Of a stretch of 64,000 bases of DNA, positions 34,293 to 43,583 are shown piece by piece. The stretch lies in contig NZ_QPIW01000029.1 of the NCBI RefSeq assembly GCF_003339505.1, forward strand, positions 24,615 through 88,614, read 5' to 3'. A program made the position numbers and the translations under genes. Origin of the DNA: Runella aurantiaca (GTDB lineage: Bacteria; Bacteroidota; Bacteroidia; Cytophagales; Spirosomataceae). The notes beneath the pieces were generated by a model. It saw nothing but the letters and a program-made list of their open reading frames with translations, did no database searches and was not told the DNA's origin. Position 1 is the first letter of the stretch. Every line of letters starts with the position of its first letter.

Positions 34293-35078
34293 ATGAGGAA
34301 GCCATTTAAAATAGGGCCGAAAGAATATAAATTCAAAAAAGATGCAATCTCACATTACCGAACAATCTTAAATTCCTATGATTGTGGGCTATCATTAAAC
34401 GAGGCTGATTTTGAAGACCTTATAGACTTGCTTGACTATGACTACTTTAATTACCTAGCCGAGCTTGAAATAACGCAGGAAATTCAGGCAGAAGAAATAG
34501 ATGATGAGGGTAAAACAAATAAAAACAATGAGTCAGGCGAAACAGAAATATTAATTGAAGATATCAAAGTAGCCAGAGTCCAGTTTAACACCAAGTGTTT
34601 TGAAGTCTTTTATAACGACCAAACAAGCCAGTACATTTCCTACTTAATGATACTTAACAACACAAAATATACTCCTGAAAAATTGTTTTATGTAGCTTGT
34701 AGAAACTCTGTTCACGATGACATTAAATCAGTAAAACAGGACTATTTTGATAAGAATTCAGTTAAAGGTCAAGTTAAATGTCAAGAAACAGGTATACTTT
34801 CAAAATGGACTGAGTTAGCGATTGACCATAGACAGCCAAATACGTTTTCAGTAATCGTTGATAGATTTAAGGAAGTGAACAGGATAGAGTTGGAAAAAAT
34901 TGAATACATATCAAACGATCAAAACCATATTATTTTTCAAGATGCAGATTGGAAGGAAAAATTCAGAAAATATCATTCCGAAAAAGCTAATTTACGCATT
35001 GTGAGAACTGAATGTAATTCAAGTAGAACAGCTATGGCAAGACTTAAAAGGACCTCAAAAGATTTAACAATAGAATAA
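34293..35078 (+). CDS. DUF3223 (DCL-like) protein with putative HNH-type nuclease domain
   Basis: 261 residues, AT-rich and with a codon use clearly different from its neighbours. Residues 1-50 (FKIGPKEYKFKKDAISHYRTILN ... DFEDLIDLLDYD, in parts) match the DUF3223/DCL domain known in plants and bacteria. The last 100 residues contain the order Cys (KCQETG), Asp-His (AIDHRQPNTF), and a late KYHSEKANLRIV with CNSSR, compatible with an HNH-type metal-dependent nuclease. A long acidic linker separates the two. It probably cuts nucleic acid or acts in an accessory system; no partner gene is present. Base composition, unrelated neighbours and repeats suggest recent horizontal arrival. Confidence 0.65.
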   Translation: MRKPFKIGPKEYKFKKDAISHYRTILNSYDCGLSLNEADFEDLIDLLDYDYFNYLAELEITQEIQAEEIDDEGKTNKNNESGETEILIEDIKVARVQFNTKCFEVFYNDQTSQYISYLMILNNTKYTPEKLFYVACRNSVHDDIKSVKQDYFDKNSVKGQVKCQETGILSKWTELAIDHRQPNTFSVIVDRFKEVNRIELEKIEYISNDQNHIIFQDADWKEKFRKYHSEKANLRIVRTECNSSRTAMARLKRTSKDLTIE

Positions 35079-35120
35079 AAACATCTGCGAATATTATTCT
35101 TTTCCTCAATCCATAAATTA

Positions 35121-35948
35121 CTAAAATTCAATAGCCACACCCTGCAAAGCCGTTTCTTCGTCGGGCAGGATATCGCAGTTGTCCCAGAGGCCCGTTAGGA
35201 GGGTTTCGGAATAGGAATAGGGCAGGCCGTTTTCCATCATGAGTTGGTTGGCTTCGCCGGCATCGTACTCAAAACTTCTGAATTCGTACGAAAAGGTATC
35301 GTTGGCATCGTCCAACATGACGTACCACACGCGGGGTGTGCCGTCGTTGGCGGGCATTCCGATCACGCCGGCGTTGAGCCACAATTTATCATCTTGGGCA
35401 TCTGCAAACGGCAATCCGCAGTGACCGGCCAGAATGACGTCCGCTTTTGCCGCTTCAAAATTCGCCGCTTTTACGTCCCACGGCGTGGATTTAAACACAA
35501 ATTCCGAGATATTTTGCATCGAGCCGTGCAGCACTTTTACGCGTTTTTGGGCGTATTGGAAGTCAAGAAAAAGGGGTAACGTTGCGAGGTAGTTCAGGTT
35601 ACGTCGGGTCATCCGAACGGCGGTGTACGGAAACCACTGTTTGGCAAAAAAATCACACCGACTGCCTTCGGAAAAATTGCAACCGCAGTCGTCGGTGCCG
35701 TTGAGCAGATTTTGTTCTACGTTTCCCTGAATTGCCCGAATGCCCCAGTCTTCCAGAAAATCCAGACACTCGACCGGCGAAGCGCAGTAGCCGGCAATAT
35801 CACCCGTACAGATGATGTTTTGCGCAGGAATATTTTCCTTCGTTGCCCATTGATACAGTTCTTCCAACGCCTGATAATTGGAGTAAACACCCCCAAAGAT
35901 CAGGACTTTTCCGCGCAGGGTACCGATATGTTGCGTTTCAGGCGTCAC
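35121..35948 (-). CDS. Atypical metallophosphoesterase-family protein
   Basis: 275 residues with the calcineurin-like phosphoesterase layout: block I at GGVYSNYQALEEL, block II at CTGDIAGYCASP, block III at IQGNVEQNLL, block IV at VLHGSM and block V at LAGHCGLPF. The standard DxH of block I is GxY, and the GHxH of block V is GHCG, so at least three usual metal ligands are changed. A Cys-rich segment DDCGCNFSEGSRCD is present instead. The same pattern occurs, as far as I remember, in a phosphoesterase subfamily found near arsenosugar genes. Its ATG overlaps the symporter stop by 4 bp (35945-35948), so it is the last gene of a four-gene operon. Substrate and even catalytic activity are uncertain. 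Confidence 0.7.
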   Translation of the reverse strand: MTPETQHIGTLRGKVLIFGGVYSNYQALEELYQWATKENIPAQNIICTGDIAGYCASPVECLDFLEDWGIRAIQGNVEQNLLNGTDDCGCNFSEGSRCDFFAKQWFPYTAVRMTRRNLNYLATLPLFLDFQYAQKRVKVLHGSMQNISEFVFKSTPWDVKAANFEAAKADVILAGHCGLPFADAQDDKLWLNAGVIGMPANDGTPRVWYVMLDDANDTFSYEFRSFEYDAGEANQLMMENGLPYSYSETLLTGLWDNCDILPDEETALQGVAIEF

Positions 35949-37288
35949 TTTCTTTTAAACAGAACAGGTATAAAAAACAAGGTAAAACAACCTATTGTTC
36001 CGACGACGTTGATGCTGAGCAGATCGGCGTATTTGCCGTCGGAAAATTGAATCCAATGAACATCTTTGACAAAAATGGTGGTTAGTCCGCAGGCAATGCC
36101 GAAAAGGACCGAGCCGTAAAAAGACCATTTCGGGGCTTTTATCCACCAAAACAGAAAGATAGGCGCCAATCCCAGCACCATCGTGCCGCTGATGGTTGTG
36201 GCTGAAAGAATTTCGGGATTTAGAAATACGGGCAATGTGCCAAACAAAGCACACAGCACCATCGTGATGCGCCCTTTACGCACACTGATTCCTTTTTCTT
36301 TGAGTAAATCCAGATGAATGAGTTTGGTAGACGACGAAAAGGTGGAATCGATCGTAGAAGCCGCCGAGGTCACCATGATGGAGTTCATCATCAGCATCAT
36401 GGGCAAACCGAACAGTTTGGCCACTTCCACCGTGGCGGGCGCGGGCAGACCTTTCATGGAACCAAAAATACCGACAAAACTGAACAGGATGATGCACGAC
36501 ATACCAATTACCGTCGCCATCACAAAGGAAACCAACGTAGTACGAGGCGGCGCAATAAAACCCCGGTCGGTCATGATGGGGTCGTGAAAAGGATAACTCA
36601 AAGATTGAAGCAACGCTACGCACAATAAGTTGACGCCCTGACTCATTTTCCATTCGCCTTTGCTCACCAAAGCTGCAATACCGCCGGGCGTTTGGGGAAT
36701 CAGCACGGCCAAAATAAACACCAAAAGCACCATAAACAGCACCAAGTGAATCATATCGGTAAAGATCGAACTCCGCATCCCGCCTTTGAGCGTGTAGGCC
36801 AACGTCAAAATCGTAAACACCGCAATGGAAGAAAAGTACGGAACGCTCCCCTGCTCGCCGAAATAGGTGCCGATAATGATGGTATTGGACCAAATCTCGT
36901 TGATAAGTCGGAAGCCGATCAGCAACGAAAACAGCCCCACCGCCACTTCTCCGTAGCGCGTTTCCAGAAAATGGTGAATGCTGCGAAAATTTCCTTTGAT
37001 GCGCATTTGGTAGATCAGCACACCCGCTACCATAAACGAAAGGTAATAGCCCGCGTAGGCCACTCCGCCCACGATTCCGAAGGCATAGCCCAAATCAGCG
37101 GCGTTGGTAATGGATTTGGCAAAAAGCCACGAAATGACCAGACTGCTCGTCAGCCACAGCGAATTGGGCGGTACGTTGTCTTTGCTTCCTTTAAAAAAAT
37201 CGTTGGTTTTACTCGTCAGCGGTGAGACCACAAACAACAGGAGACTCGACCCAATCATGATCACCCATTGCCACGTAATTGCATCCAT
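35945..37288 (-). CDS. Sodium:solute symporter (SSS family)
   Basis: 447 residues, about 13 hydrophobic segments. The order of segments and motifs such as FLETRYGEVAVG and AYTLKGGMRSSIFTDMIHLVL fit the SSS family, which carries sugars, nucleosides, amino acids or osmolytes in with Na+. Being in one operon with SusC/SusD-like genes, it likely moves the same nutrient across the inner membrane after the outer-membrane step. Which nutrient is unknown; nucleoside- or phosphosugar-like compounds are possible given the phosphoesterase at the end of the operon. Confidence 0.85.
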   Translation of the reverse strand: MDAITWQWVIMIGSSLLLFVVSPLTSKTNDFFKGSKDNVPPNSLWLTSSLVISWLFAKSITNAADLGYAFGIVGGVAYAGYYLSFMVAGVLIYQMRIKGNFRSIHHFLETRYGEVAVGLFSLLIGFRLINEIWSNTIIIGTYFGEQGSVPYFSSIAVFTILTLAYTLKGGMRSSIFTDMIHLVLFMVLLVFILAVLIPQTPGGIAALVSKGEWKMSQGVNLLCVALLQSLSYPFHDPIMTDRGFIAPPRTTLVSFVMATVIGMSCIILFSFVGIFGSMKGLPAPATVEVAKLFGLPMMLMMNSIMVTSAASTIDSTFSSSTKLIHLDLLKEKGISVRKGRITMVLCALFGTLPVFLNPEILSATTISGTMVLGLAPIFLFWWIKAPKWSFYGSVLFGIACGLTTIFVKDVHWIQFSDGKYADLLSINVVGTIGCFTLFFIPVLFKRK

Positions 37289-37294
37289 ACAAAA

Positions 37295-38737
37295 TTATTT
37301 ATCCCACCAAACGGGCGAATTTACACTGTTGTTATTGGTTTTGGACGCGGCCGCTATAAAATTAGCATTATTCAGGGCGTCTTCGGTGGTAGGATAAGGC
37401 AATCTGACCGGAATCAGGTTTTGATTTAAACTGGCCGAGATGTTTTTCAGTTTTGGAAAACCCGTCCGGCGGTACTCGACCCAACCTTCGTAACCATTGA
37501 TGATATTGGCCAACCATTTTTGCGTAATGATCTGCTCTACGGGATTGGCCCCGTTTAGTTTATAAGCCGCCGGGGCGGTTTTGAGGTAAGTATCGGGCAA
37601 CGTAGCTCCCCAATACTCAAAGGCTTGGGTTACGCCCGTTTCGTAGAGTTGTTTGGCATTGGCGGTAATAAGACCCTTTTCGGCGGCTTCGGCCAGCAGG
37701 AAATTGACCTCAAAACTCGTCAGAAAATTGGCTTTCAACTTTCCAGCATCTTCCCGAAATATTCGTCCCGCAAAAGAATAATTTCCGACCGAAATAGAAA
37801 GTTTGGACGCATCGGGGCCGTTGAGCAATCCTTTGTAGACGTTGGCATTATTGGCCGTAGGCCGAAAGAAAACCTGCCTGCGCGGGTCATTCAGTTTGGT
37901 CAATATTTCTTCGACCGTTTCCGACATAATGAAGAGGTTAAAGTCCCCAACACGCGCCGTGGCCATGCGGAAATTATTGGGCTGCGAGGCCGTAAATTGG
38001 TACACCGCGTTTTCGGAAGGCAATTTGATGAAGTCTCCACCGGCGTAAATTTTCACCAATTCGGCAGCCACATTTTCCTGCGCCGACACCCTCATCAAGT
38101 ATTTGAATTTCAGCGAATTGGCCAACTTACGCCACGACGACAGGTTGCCTCCGAAAATAATATCGCCCTGCAAGGCCTGTGCCCCTTTGTACGCACTGAT
38201 GACACTCACGGCTTTGGTAAGATTTTCAATGATGCCGTCTTTGCCCAAATAAATATCCCGCTGCGCGTCGTACACGGGCGCTACATTTCCCTCTTTCCCT
38301 TTCAACGACTGACTGTAAGGCACATCGCCGTAGAGGTCCGTCAGTACGCCCGTCAGGTACGCTTTGTAGATCAGGGCCGGACCTTCGTAGACCGCATACG
38401 CTGGATTGGAGCGGGATTTGGCGAGCAAGATTTCATTGTCGCGAAGATTTTCGTACAAAAACGCCCAGGGATTTCCTCCGTATTGTGCTTCGGTAAGGCT
38501 GTGACGGTCAAATAAATTGAAATCAATGGCGGTGAATAATTGCCCCAGCAAATTGCCCGCTACGAAGCCTTCGTACGACATTTGGTCGGCGTAATCGAAC
38601 AGCACTTTACGGAATAGCAACTCGGGCTGTACATCTACGGGAGCTACGGGATTGACGTTGATCTTTTCAAAATCGTTGGTGCAGCTTCCCAACATCACCA
38701 ACAAAATGATTGAGAAATGAGCGATATATTTTTTCAT
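37295..38737 (-). CDS. SusD-like (second type) nutrient-binding lipoprotein
   Basis: 480 residues, lipoprotein signal LLVMLGSCTND. Features fit the SusD/RagB-like group 2 family (PF12771 type): FEKINVNPVAP, NLLGQLFTAI and the C-terminal NIINGYEGWVEYRRTGFPKL segment. It caps the SusC-type pore encoded upstream and binds the nutrient. ATG 38735-38737 gives a proper signal peptide (MKKYIAHFSII); the longer frame to 38749 was rejected. The symporter starts 6 bp after its stop, confirming the operon. Confidence 0.9.
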   Translation of the reverse strand: MKKYIAHFSIILLVMLGSCTNDFEKINVNPVAPVDVQPELLFRKVLFDYADQMSYEGFVAGNLLGQLFTAIDFNLFDRHSLTEAQYGGNPWAFLYENLRDNEILLAKSRSNPAYAVYEGPALIYKAYLTGVLTDLYGDVPYSQSLKGKEGNVAPVYDAQRDIYLGKDGIIENLTKAVSVISAYKGAQALQGDIIFGGNLSSWRKLANSLKFKYLMRVSAQENVAAELVKIYAGGDFIKLPSENAVYQFTASQPNNFRMATARVGDFNLFIMSETVEEILTKLNDPRRQVFFRPTANNANVYKGLLNGPDASKLSISVGNYSFAGRIFREDAGKLKANFLTSFEVNFLLAEAAEKGLITANAKQLYETGVTQAFEYWGATLPDTYLKTAPAAYKLNGANPVEQIITQKWLANIINGYEGWVEYRRTGFPKLKNISASLNQNLIPVRLPYPTTEDALNNANFIAAASKTNNNSVNSPVWWDK

Positions 38738-38773
38738 GATTGAATGCATTTGAACAATAAAAACATCGATGAT

Positions 38774-41700
38774 TTAGAAAGTCAAACTCAATTTAACGCC
38801 CAAACTGCGCGAAGTCGGATAACTCATATCTTCCACACCCGACAAAAACTTCTGCCCCTGAAAGGCCGTTTGCTCAGGGTCAAAATGGCGCATGTCGCTG
38901 ATGGCAAACACATTCCGCGCTACCAACGAAACACTGATGGCTTGAATGTGCTTTCCCAACACAGAAGCGGGCAGTTGATAGCCCAATTGTACCTCTCTCA
39001 GTTTCACATACGACGCATTGTAGGTATTATTTTCTTCGTGGTTGCGGTCATAATATTGACGATAATACGTCTCGGCCGACACGGCTACGGTATTGGGCTG
39101 GTAGACGGGGCTTTCGGCGGCTCCGGTATTCACCACACCTTTGGCCACAATGCCTGCCTCGGGACGGTCGGCGGTTTCGATCAACTGTCCGCCCACGGCC
39201 GCCAGCGCCAGCGTTCGCGACACCAAAATCCCGCCCTGCCGCCAATCGACCAAAAACGCAGCATTGATGTTTTTATATGTAAAATTGTTATTGAATCCCA
39301 CCATAAAATCGGGATTGTAATTTCCCAATTTTTTCAAGGTGTTATCCGCAATGTACCCGCCTGTTTTGTTGATAACAAAGTCGCCGTTGGCATTTTTAAG
39401 ATAGCCCGTTCCCCACATATCGCCCATTCGACCGCCTTCCTGCACCTGATACCAAACCGTTTGATTGACAATGTCATACACGCGATTGTAGGCCAGCGTA
39501 ATGGTCTTGGCTTGGTCGGGCAATGTCTCCACGCGGTTGCGATACGCCGTAAAATTGATCAACGTATTCCATTTAAAACGACGCCGTTGCACGGGCGTAA
39601 CATCTACGATTGCTTCCAAGCCTTTGCTCCGAATAGCGCCGCCGTTGACGTTTTGCTGCACATACCCCGACGACACTGCAATCGGCAGAGAGATAATCTG
39701 ATTCTTATTCAGGGAGTTAAAGTAGGTTACATCCAATTTCAGGCGGTCATTAAAAAACCGCACGTCGGCCCCAAATTCCACCGAGGTGATGCTTTCGGGT
39801 TTGAGATTGGCGTTGGGAATAAAGTTTTGGTCACTGAAACTCGGCAAACCACCCACGGGCGTACGCGACGTAAAGGTTCCGTTGGTCTGGAACGGATTGG
39901 TGTCATTGCCCACCTGTGCATAACTCGCCCGAACTTTGAGGAAAGAGATGATTGCGGGCAATTTGATTGCGTTGGAAACCACGAACCCCGCCGAAACCGA
40001 CGGATAGAAAAACGACGTATTGGCCACCGAAGTAGCCGTAGCCAACGCGCTCGACCAATCATTGCGGCCCGTAATATCTACAAACAGCATATTCTTAAAG
40101 CCAAATTTGGCAATACCGTAGAAGCTGTTGATGCGTTTATTATCGGCATTTTGAAAGTATTCCAACGGTGATGACGCATTGGCCAATGAATACACGCCCG
40201 GCTGCGCCAGCGAGAGGGTTTGTATCTGCTCCAAATTGGCTTTGCGGTTCATTTGATTGCCTCCCAAGGATACATCTACCGAAAAGTCGCTGAATGTTTT
40301 GGAATAATTCGCCAGAAAATCGGAGTTTATTTCCCGATAAAATACATTTTGCTCGGCATACGCTCCCGTTTTGAAACGATTGGAACTGAACGCTCTTCTG
40401 AACGTCCGGTCTTCGTTTTGGTAATCCATGCCCGTCCGTACCGTCAGCGACAGTTCTTTGGTGAAGTCGTATTTCAATGATACATTTCCAAATAACCGGT
40501 CGCGGTTGAAGGCGTTGCGGTTTTCAAGTAACGTAAAATAAGGATTGTCGAAAAACGTGTAGTTGTACGAATATTGCTGCACGTTTTCCAGTCCCGGTTG
40601 CCAGTAATCCTTTAATGAGTTGATATCCGTAGACCTTCCCAACCAGCCTACCATGGCATAGTTGGTGTTTTCGGAGCCGTATTTGGTCGCGGGGCGGTTT
40701 TTGCTGCCGGTGTTCACATAATTAAGGGTCGACAGGATTTTCAGCGACGAAGTCGGGCTGAAGGTAAAAGCAGCCGAAACGGTTTTACGTTTCAAATCTA
40801 CGCCCGGAATGATGGATTGACTGGCTAAATCGGTCAATGACAAACGAGCGTTGTTTTTTTCATTGCCTGCCGTGAAGGCCAGATTATTGATGCGGGTATA
40901 GCCCGTTTGGTAAAAATCTTTGACGTTGTTGGGGTGAGACACAAACGGCGTCGGTGTAATGGGCAAACCGCCGTGGATAGCCAGATCACCGCCGCGCACC
41001 ACGCGCCCATCGGGCAGGGAAACGGGGCTGTCAAACTGCGGAATCAAAAGACCGGCATCCAGTTTTGGGCCGTAACTGTACGTAATATTGTCGTTGATTC
41101 CACCGCCCAGACCATCTTTAAACGCAAATTTACCACTATTGCCCACGCCATACCCATTTTGAAAAACGGGCAGTTTAAAGGGCGTTTCGGCATAGTTGGT
41201 CGAGTTGAACGACACGCCGATGCCTTTCTGATTTCCTCCTGTTTTGGTCTTGATAATGATAACTCCGTTGGACGCCCGTGTGCCGTACAGGGCGGCAGCG
41301 GCCGGGCCTTTGAGCACCGTTACTTTATCAATATCGTCGGGGTTGATGTCCATGGCACCGTTGCCAAAATCCACTTCCTGAAAGCCGGCGGCATCGTCGT
41401 TGACATTATTTACGATGGTGTTATTGTTAATGGGAATCCCATCCACCACAAACAAAGGGTTCGCATTGGTAAACGAAGACTCGCCCCGAATGGTGATTTT
41501 GGTCGAAGAGCCCACGCCCGTTGTTCCGGCGGTGATGTTGACCCCCGCTACTCGTCCGGCCAAGTTATCCAGAAAGTTGGTAGATTTGACCTTGCTGATT
41601 TCCCGGGCATCTACCTGTTGCACCGCAAAACCTAAGTTTTTGGATTCACGCTCCACACCCAAGGCAGTGATGATGACCTCGTCTAATAATTTACCTGCTT

Positions 41701-42013
41701 TCAGATAAACGGTCACATTGGCTTGATTGCCGATAGTTACTTCGGTAGTCTGAAAACCCACAAAGGAAATTTTAACTTTCTGATTGTTTTCGCCAATAAG
41801 CAAACTAAATACACCATTTATGTCAGTTATTACACCCTCATTCGGCCCTGCATTGACAGATGCTCCCGCCAATGGTTGAGCGGTTTCGGCATCTAAAACC
41901 GTCCCAGTCAATTTTTTGAGCTTTTGGGCCATCACAACGTGCGAACCCACGCAAAACAGCAACAATGACAGACTAAAAATTTGAATGGACTTTTGTAAGT
42001 ATAATAGCTTCAT
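38774..42013 (-). CDS. SusC/RagA family TonB-linked outer-membrane receptor (second operon)
   Basis: 1079 residues. Signal peptide (SLSLLLFCVGSHVVMAQ), carboxypeptidase-regulatory-like domain (LTGTVLDAETAQPLAGASVN), plug with the KSTNFLDNLAGRVAGVNI segment and SFTNANPLFVVDGIPI, and a long beta-barrel ending VKLSLTF. It imports a nutrient together with the SusD-like protein encoded 36 bp downstream. The frame extends up to 42106, but the ATG at 42011-42013 directly before MKLLYLQKSIQ gives a normal signal peptide. The SusC sequence is divergent from the one at 12524, so the two operons serve different substrates. Confidence 0.92.
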   Translation of the reverse strand: MKLLYLQKSIQIFSLSLLLFCVGSHVVMAQKLKKLTGTVLDAETAQPLAGASVNAGPNEGVITDINGVFSLLIGENNQKVKISFVGFQTTEVTIGNQANVTVYLKAGKLLDEVIITALGVERESKNLGFAVQQVDAREISKVKSTNFLDNLAGRVAGVNITAGTTGVGSSTKITIRGESSFTNANPLFVVDGIPINNNTIVNNVNDDAAGFQEVDFGNGAMDINPDDIDKVTVLKGPAAAALYGTRASNGVIIIKTKTGGNQKGIGVSFNSTNYAETPFKLPVFQNGYGVGNSGKFAFKDGLGGGINDNITYSYGPKLDAGLLIPQFDSPVSLPDGRVVRGGDLAIHGGLPITPTPFVSHPNNVKDFYQTGYTRINNLAFTAGNEKNNARLSLTDLASQSIIPGVDLKRKTVSAAFTFSPTSSLKILSTLNYVNTGSKNRPATKYGSENTNYAMVGWLGRSTDINSLKDYWQPGLENVQQYSYNYTFFDNPYFTLLENRNAFNRDRLFGNVSLKYDFTKELSLTVRTGMDYQNEDRTFRRAFSSNRFKTGAYAEQNVFYREINSDFLANYSKTFSDFSVDVSLGGNQMNRKANLEQIQTLSLAQPGVYSLANASSPLEYFQNADNKRINSFYGIAKFGFKNMLFVDITGRNDWSSALATATSVANTSFFYPSVSAGFVVSNAIKLPAIISFLKVRASYAQVGNDTNPFQTNGTFTSRTPVGGLPSFSDQNFIPNANLKPESITSVEFGADVRFFNDRLKLDVTYFNSLNKNQIISLPIAVSSGYVQQNVNGGAIRSKGLEAIVDVTPVQRRRFKWNTLINFTAYRNRVETLPDQAKTITLAYNRVYDIVNQTVWYQVQEGGRMGDMWGTGYLKNANGDFVINKTGGYIADNTLKKLGNYNPDFMVGFNNNFTYKNINAAFLVDWRQGGILVSRTLALAAVGGQLIETADRPEAGIVAKGVVNTGAAESPVYQPNTVAVSAETYYRQYYDRNHEENNTYNASYVKLREVQLGYQLPASVLGKHIQAISVSLVARNVFAISDMRHFDPEQTAFQGQKFLSGVEDMSYPTSRSLGVKLSLTF

Positions 42014-42134
42014 CGTGAAAAAATATACGTTTAAATAATATACGGTAAAACACCATAAAGAGTTTTGACTTTTATACACCGAGGCATTTATCCATGAATA
42101 GCACAATCAATTACTGATAAAATTAAATTATTTT

Positions 42135-42142
42135 TACCTTTG
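42135..42142 (+). promoter_or_regulatory. -7 box upstream of the fatty acid hydroxylase gene
   Basis: TACCTTTG fits TAnnTTTG, 48 bp before the ATG; no obvious -33 element. Confidence 0.3.
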
Positions 42143-42190
42143 TACCACTAAAACAGTATGCTTGCCTACTACCTTTGAAGCACAATACGA

Positions 42191-43474
42191 ATGGAAACCT
42201 ACGGAAGAATCTTGCTCATTGCCATGCCCATTTTTTTGGGATTGGTTTTACTAGAAAAAATCTACGGGTGGGCGGTCAAAAAACAGCCTTTCCGCACCAT
42301 GGATATGCTCTCCAGCATGAGCTCAGGCTATACTAATATCATCAAGGATGTGTTGGGACTGAGTGTTTCTATCTTAACCTATGGTTGGATGGTCGAACAC
42401 TGGGCCATTTATACCATTCAGTCCACGATTGCCACCTACGCCGTGGCGTTCATCGCGCTTGATTTTTCGGGCTATTGGGTCCACCGCATGAGTCATGAAA
42501 TCAACTTTTTTTGGAACAAACACGCCATCCACCACAGCAGCGAAGAGTTTGATTTGGCCTGTGCACTTCGGCAAAGCATCTCGTCGTTCGTCAGTTTGTT
42601 TACCATTTTTTTGCTACCAGCTGCGTTGTTGGGCGTTTCGCCAACGGTCATTGCCATCGTAGCTCCTTTGCATCTTTTTGCCCAGTTCTGGTATCATACC
42701 GTTTATATCAATAAAATGGGCTTTTTAGAACACATCATCGTCACGCCTTCGCATCACCGTGTGCATCATGCCATCAATCCCGAATATTTGGATAAAAACC
42801 ACGGACAAATCTTTATCATTTGGGATAAACTTTTTGGGACATTTCAGGAAGAATTACCCCACGTTCCACCCGTTTACGGCATTACGCGACCAGCCCAAAC
42901 CTGGAATCCCATTAAAATCAATTTCCAGCACCTATGGCTACTCATTCAGGATGCATACCGAACCAACAGTTGGCGGGATAAACTTCGTATTTGGTTTATG
43001 CCCACTGGTTGGCGCCCAGCCGATATTGAGGAAAAATACCCCGTACACAAAATTGACGACCCCTATCATTTTCAAAAATACACCACCAAAGCCTCCACTG
43101 CGCTTTTAGTTTGGACGTGGTTTCAGTTTTTATTTACGTTTGCTCTTATCAATTATTTCTTTCTGTACATTGCCAAAATAGGCACGCCCAATATTTTTGT
43201 CTACGGCGGCTTTATTTTTCTGAGCGTCTTTGCGTATACCGAACTCATGGACCGCAACCCGTACGCCTTGGCGTGGGAAGGGCTCAAAAACGGCATCGGG
43301 CTTTGGTTGATTTACACAACCAATTGGTTCGGGATCGGGGGGGCTTTGCCGTGGATTACGCTCGTTCTCAGCGCCTATTTTGTCGTGGCTACCATCATCA
43401 CGGGCCTTTTTATTTGGTTTGACATTCGCAAAGATTCTGCCGCTCAACCTGAAAAAAAATGGGCAACTGCCTAA
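42191..43474 (+). CDS. Membrane fatty acid hydroxylase / sterol desaturase superfamily protein
   Basis: 427 residues with several transmembrane segments and the three His boxes of the superfamily: HRMSHE, HHSSEE and HHRVHH, which bind a di-iron centre. A further His-rich segment and a C-terminal membrane domain make it longer than the basic 200-residue core, similar to alkylglycerol-monooxygenase-like proteins. It should hydroxylate or desaturate a membrane lipid using O2. It stands alone between the SusC operon and the serine protease; a 13-bp inverted repeat (43501-43546) follows its stop. Confidence 0.88.
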   Translation: METYGRILLIAMPIFLGLVLLEKIYGWAVKKQPFRTMDMLSSMSSGYTNIIKDVLGLSVSILTYGWMVEHWAIYTIQSTIATYAVAFIALDFSGYWVHRMSHEINFFWNKHAIHHSSEEFDLACALRQSISSFVSLFTIFLLPAALLGVSPTVIAIVAPLHLFAQFWYHTVYINKMGFLEHIIVTPSHHRVHHAINPEYLDKNHGQIFIIWDKLFGTFQEELPHVPPVYGITRPAQTWNPIKINFQHLWLLIQDAYRTNSWRDKLRIWFMPTGWRPADIEEKYPVHKIDDPYHFQKYTTKASTALLVWTWFQFLFTFALINYFFLYIAKIGTPNIFVYGGFIFLSVFAYTELMDRNPYALAWEGLKNGIGLWLIYTTNWFGIGGALPWITLVLSAYFVVATIITGLFIWFDIRKDSAAQPEKKWATA

Positions 43475-43500
43475 TATTCTTTGGCTTGGGTATGATTTTT

Positions 43501-43546
43501 TTAGTGAACTGATTAGTAAAACCGCTTGTTGTTATCAGTTCACTAA
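43501..43546. repeat. 13-bp inverted repeat in the protease leader
   Basis: TTAGTGAACTGAT (43501-43513) and its perfect complement at 43534-43546 with a 20-nt loop; no T-tract, so a terminator role is unclear. Confidence 0.6.
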
Positions 43547-43583
43547 TCGGTTTGCCTCACTTTGCGGCAAATACTTTACAATT

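Noticed and set aside
34054..34293. 79-residue frame overlapping the small ORF and repeat
   Set aside because: Its translation runs through the CCGTAGGG repeat; amino acids look random.
37625..38515. 296-residue plus-strand frame
   Set aside because: Antisense shadow of the SusD-like gene.
38744..40171. 475-residue open frame on the plus strand
   Set aside because: It is antisense to the SusC gene, which has clear family motifs; the translation has no recognisable domain and is due to codon bias.
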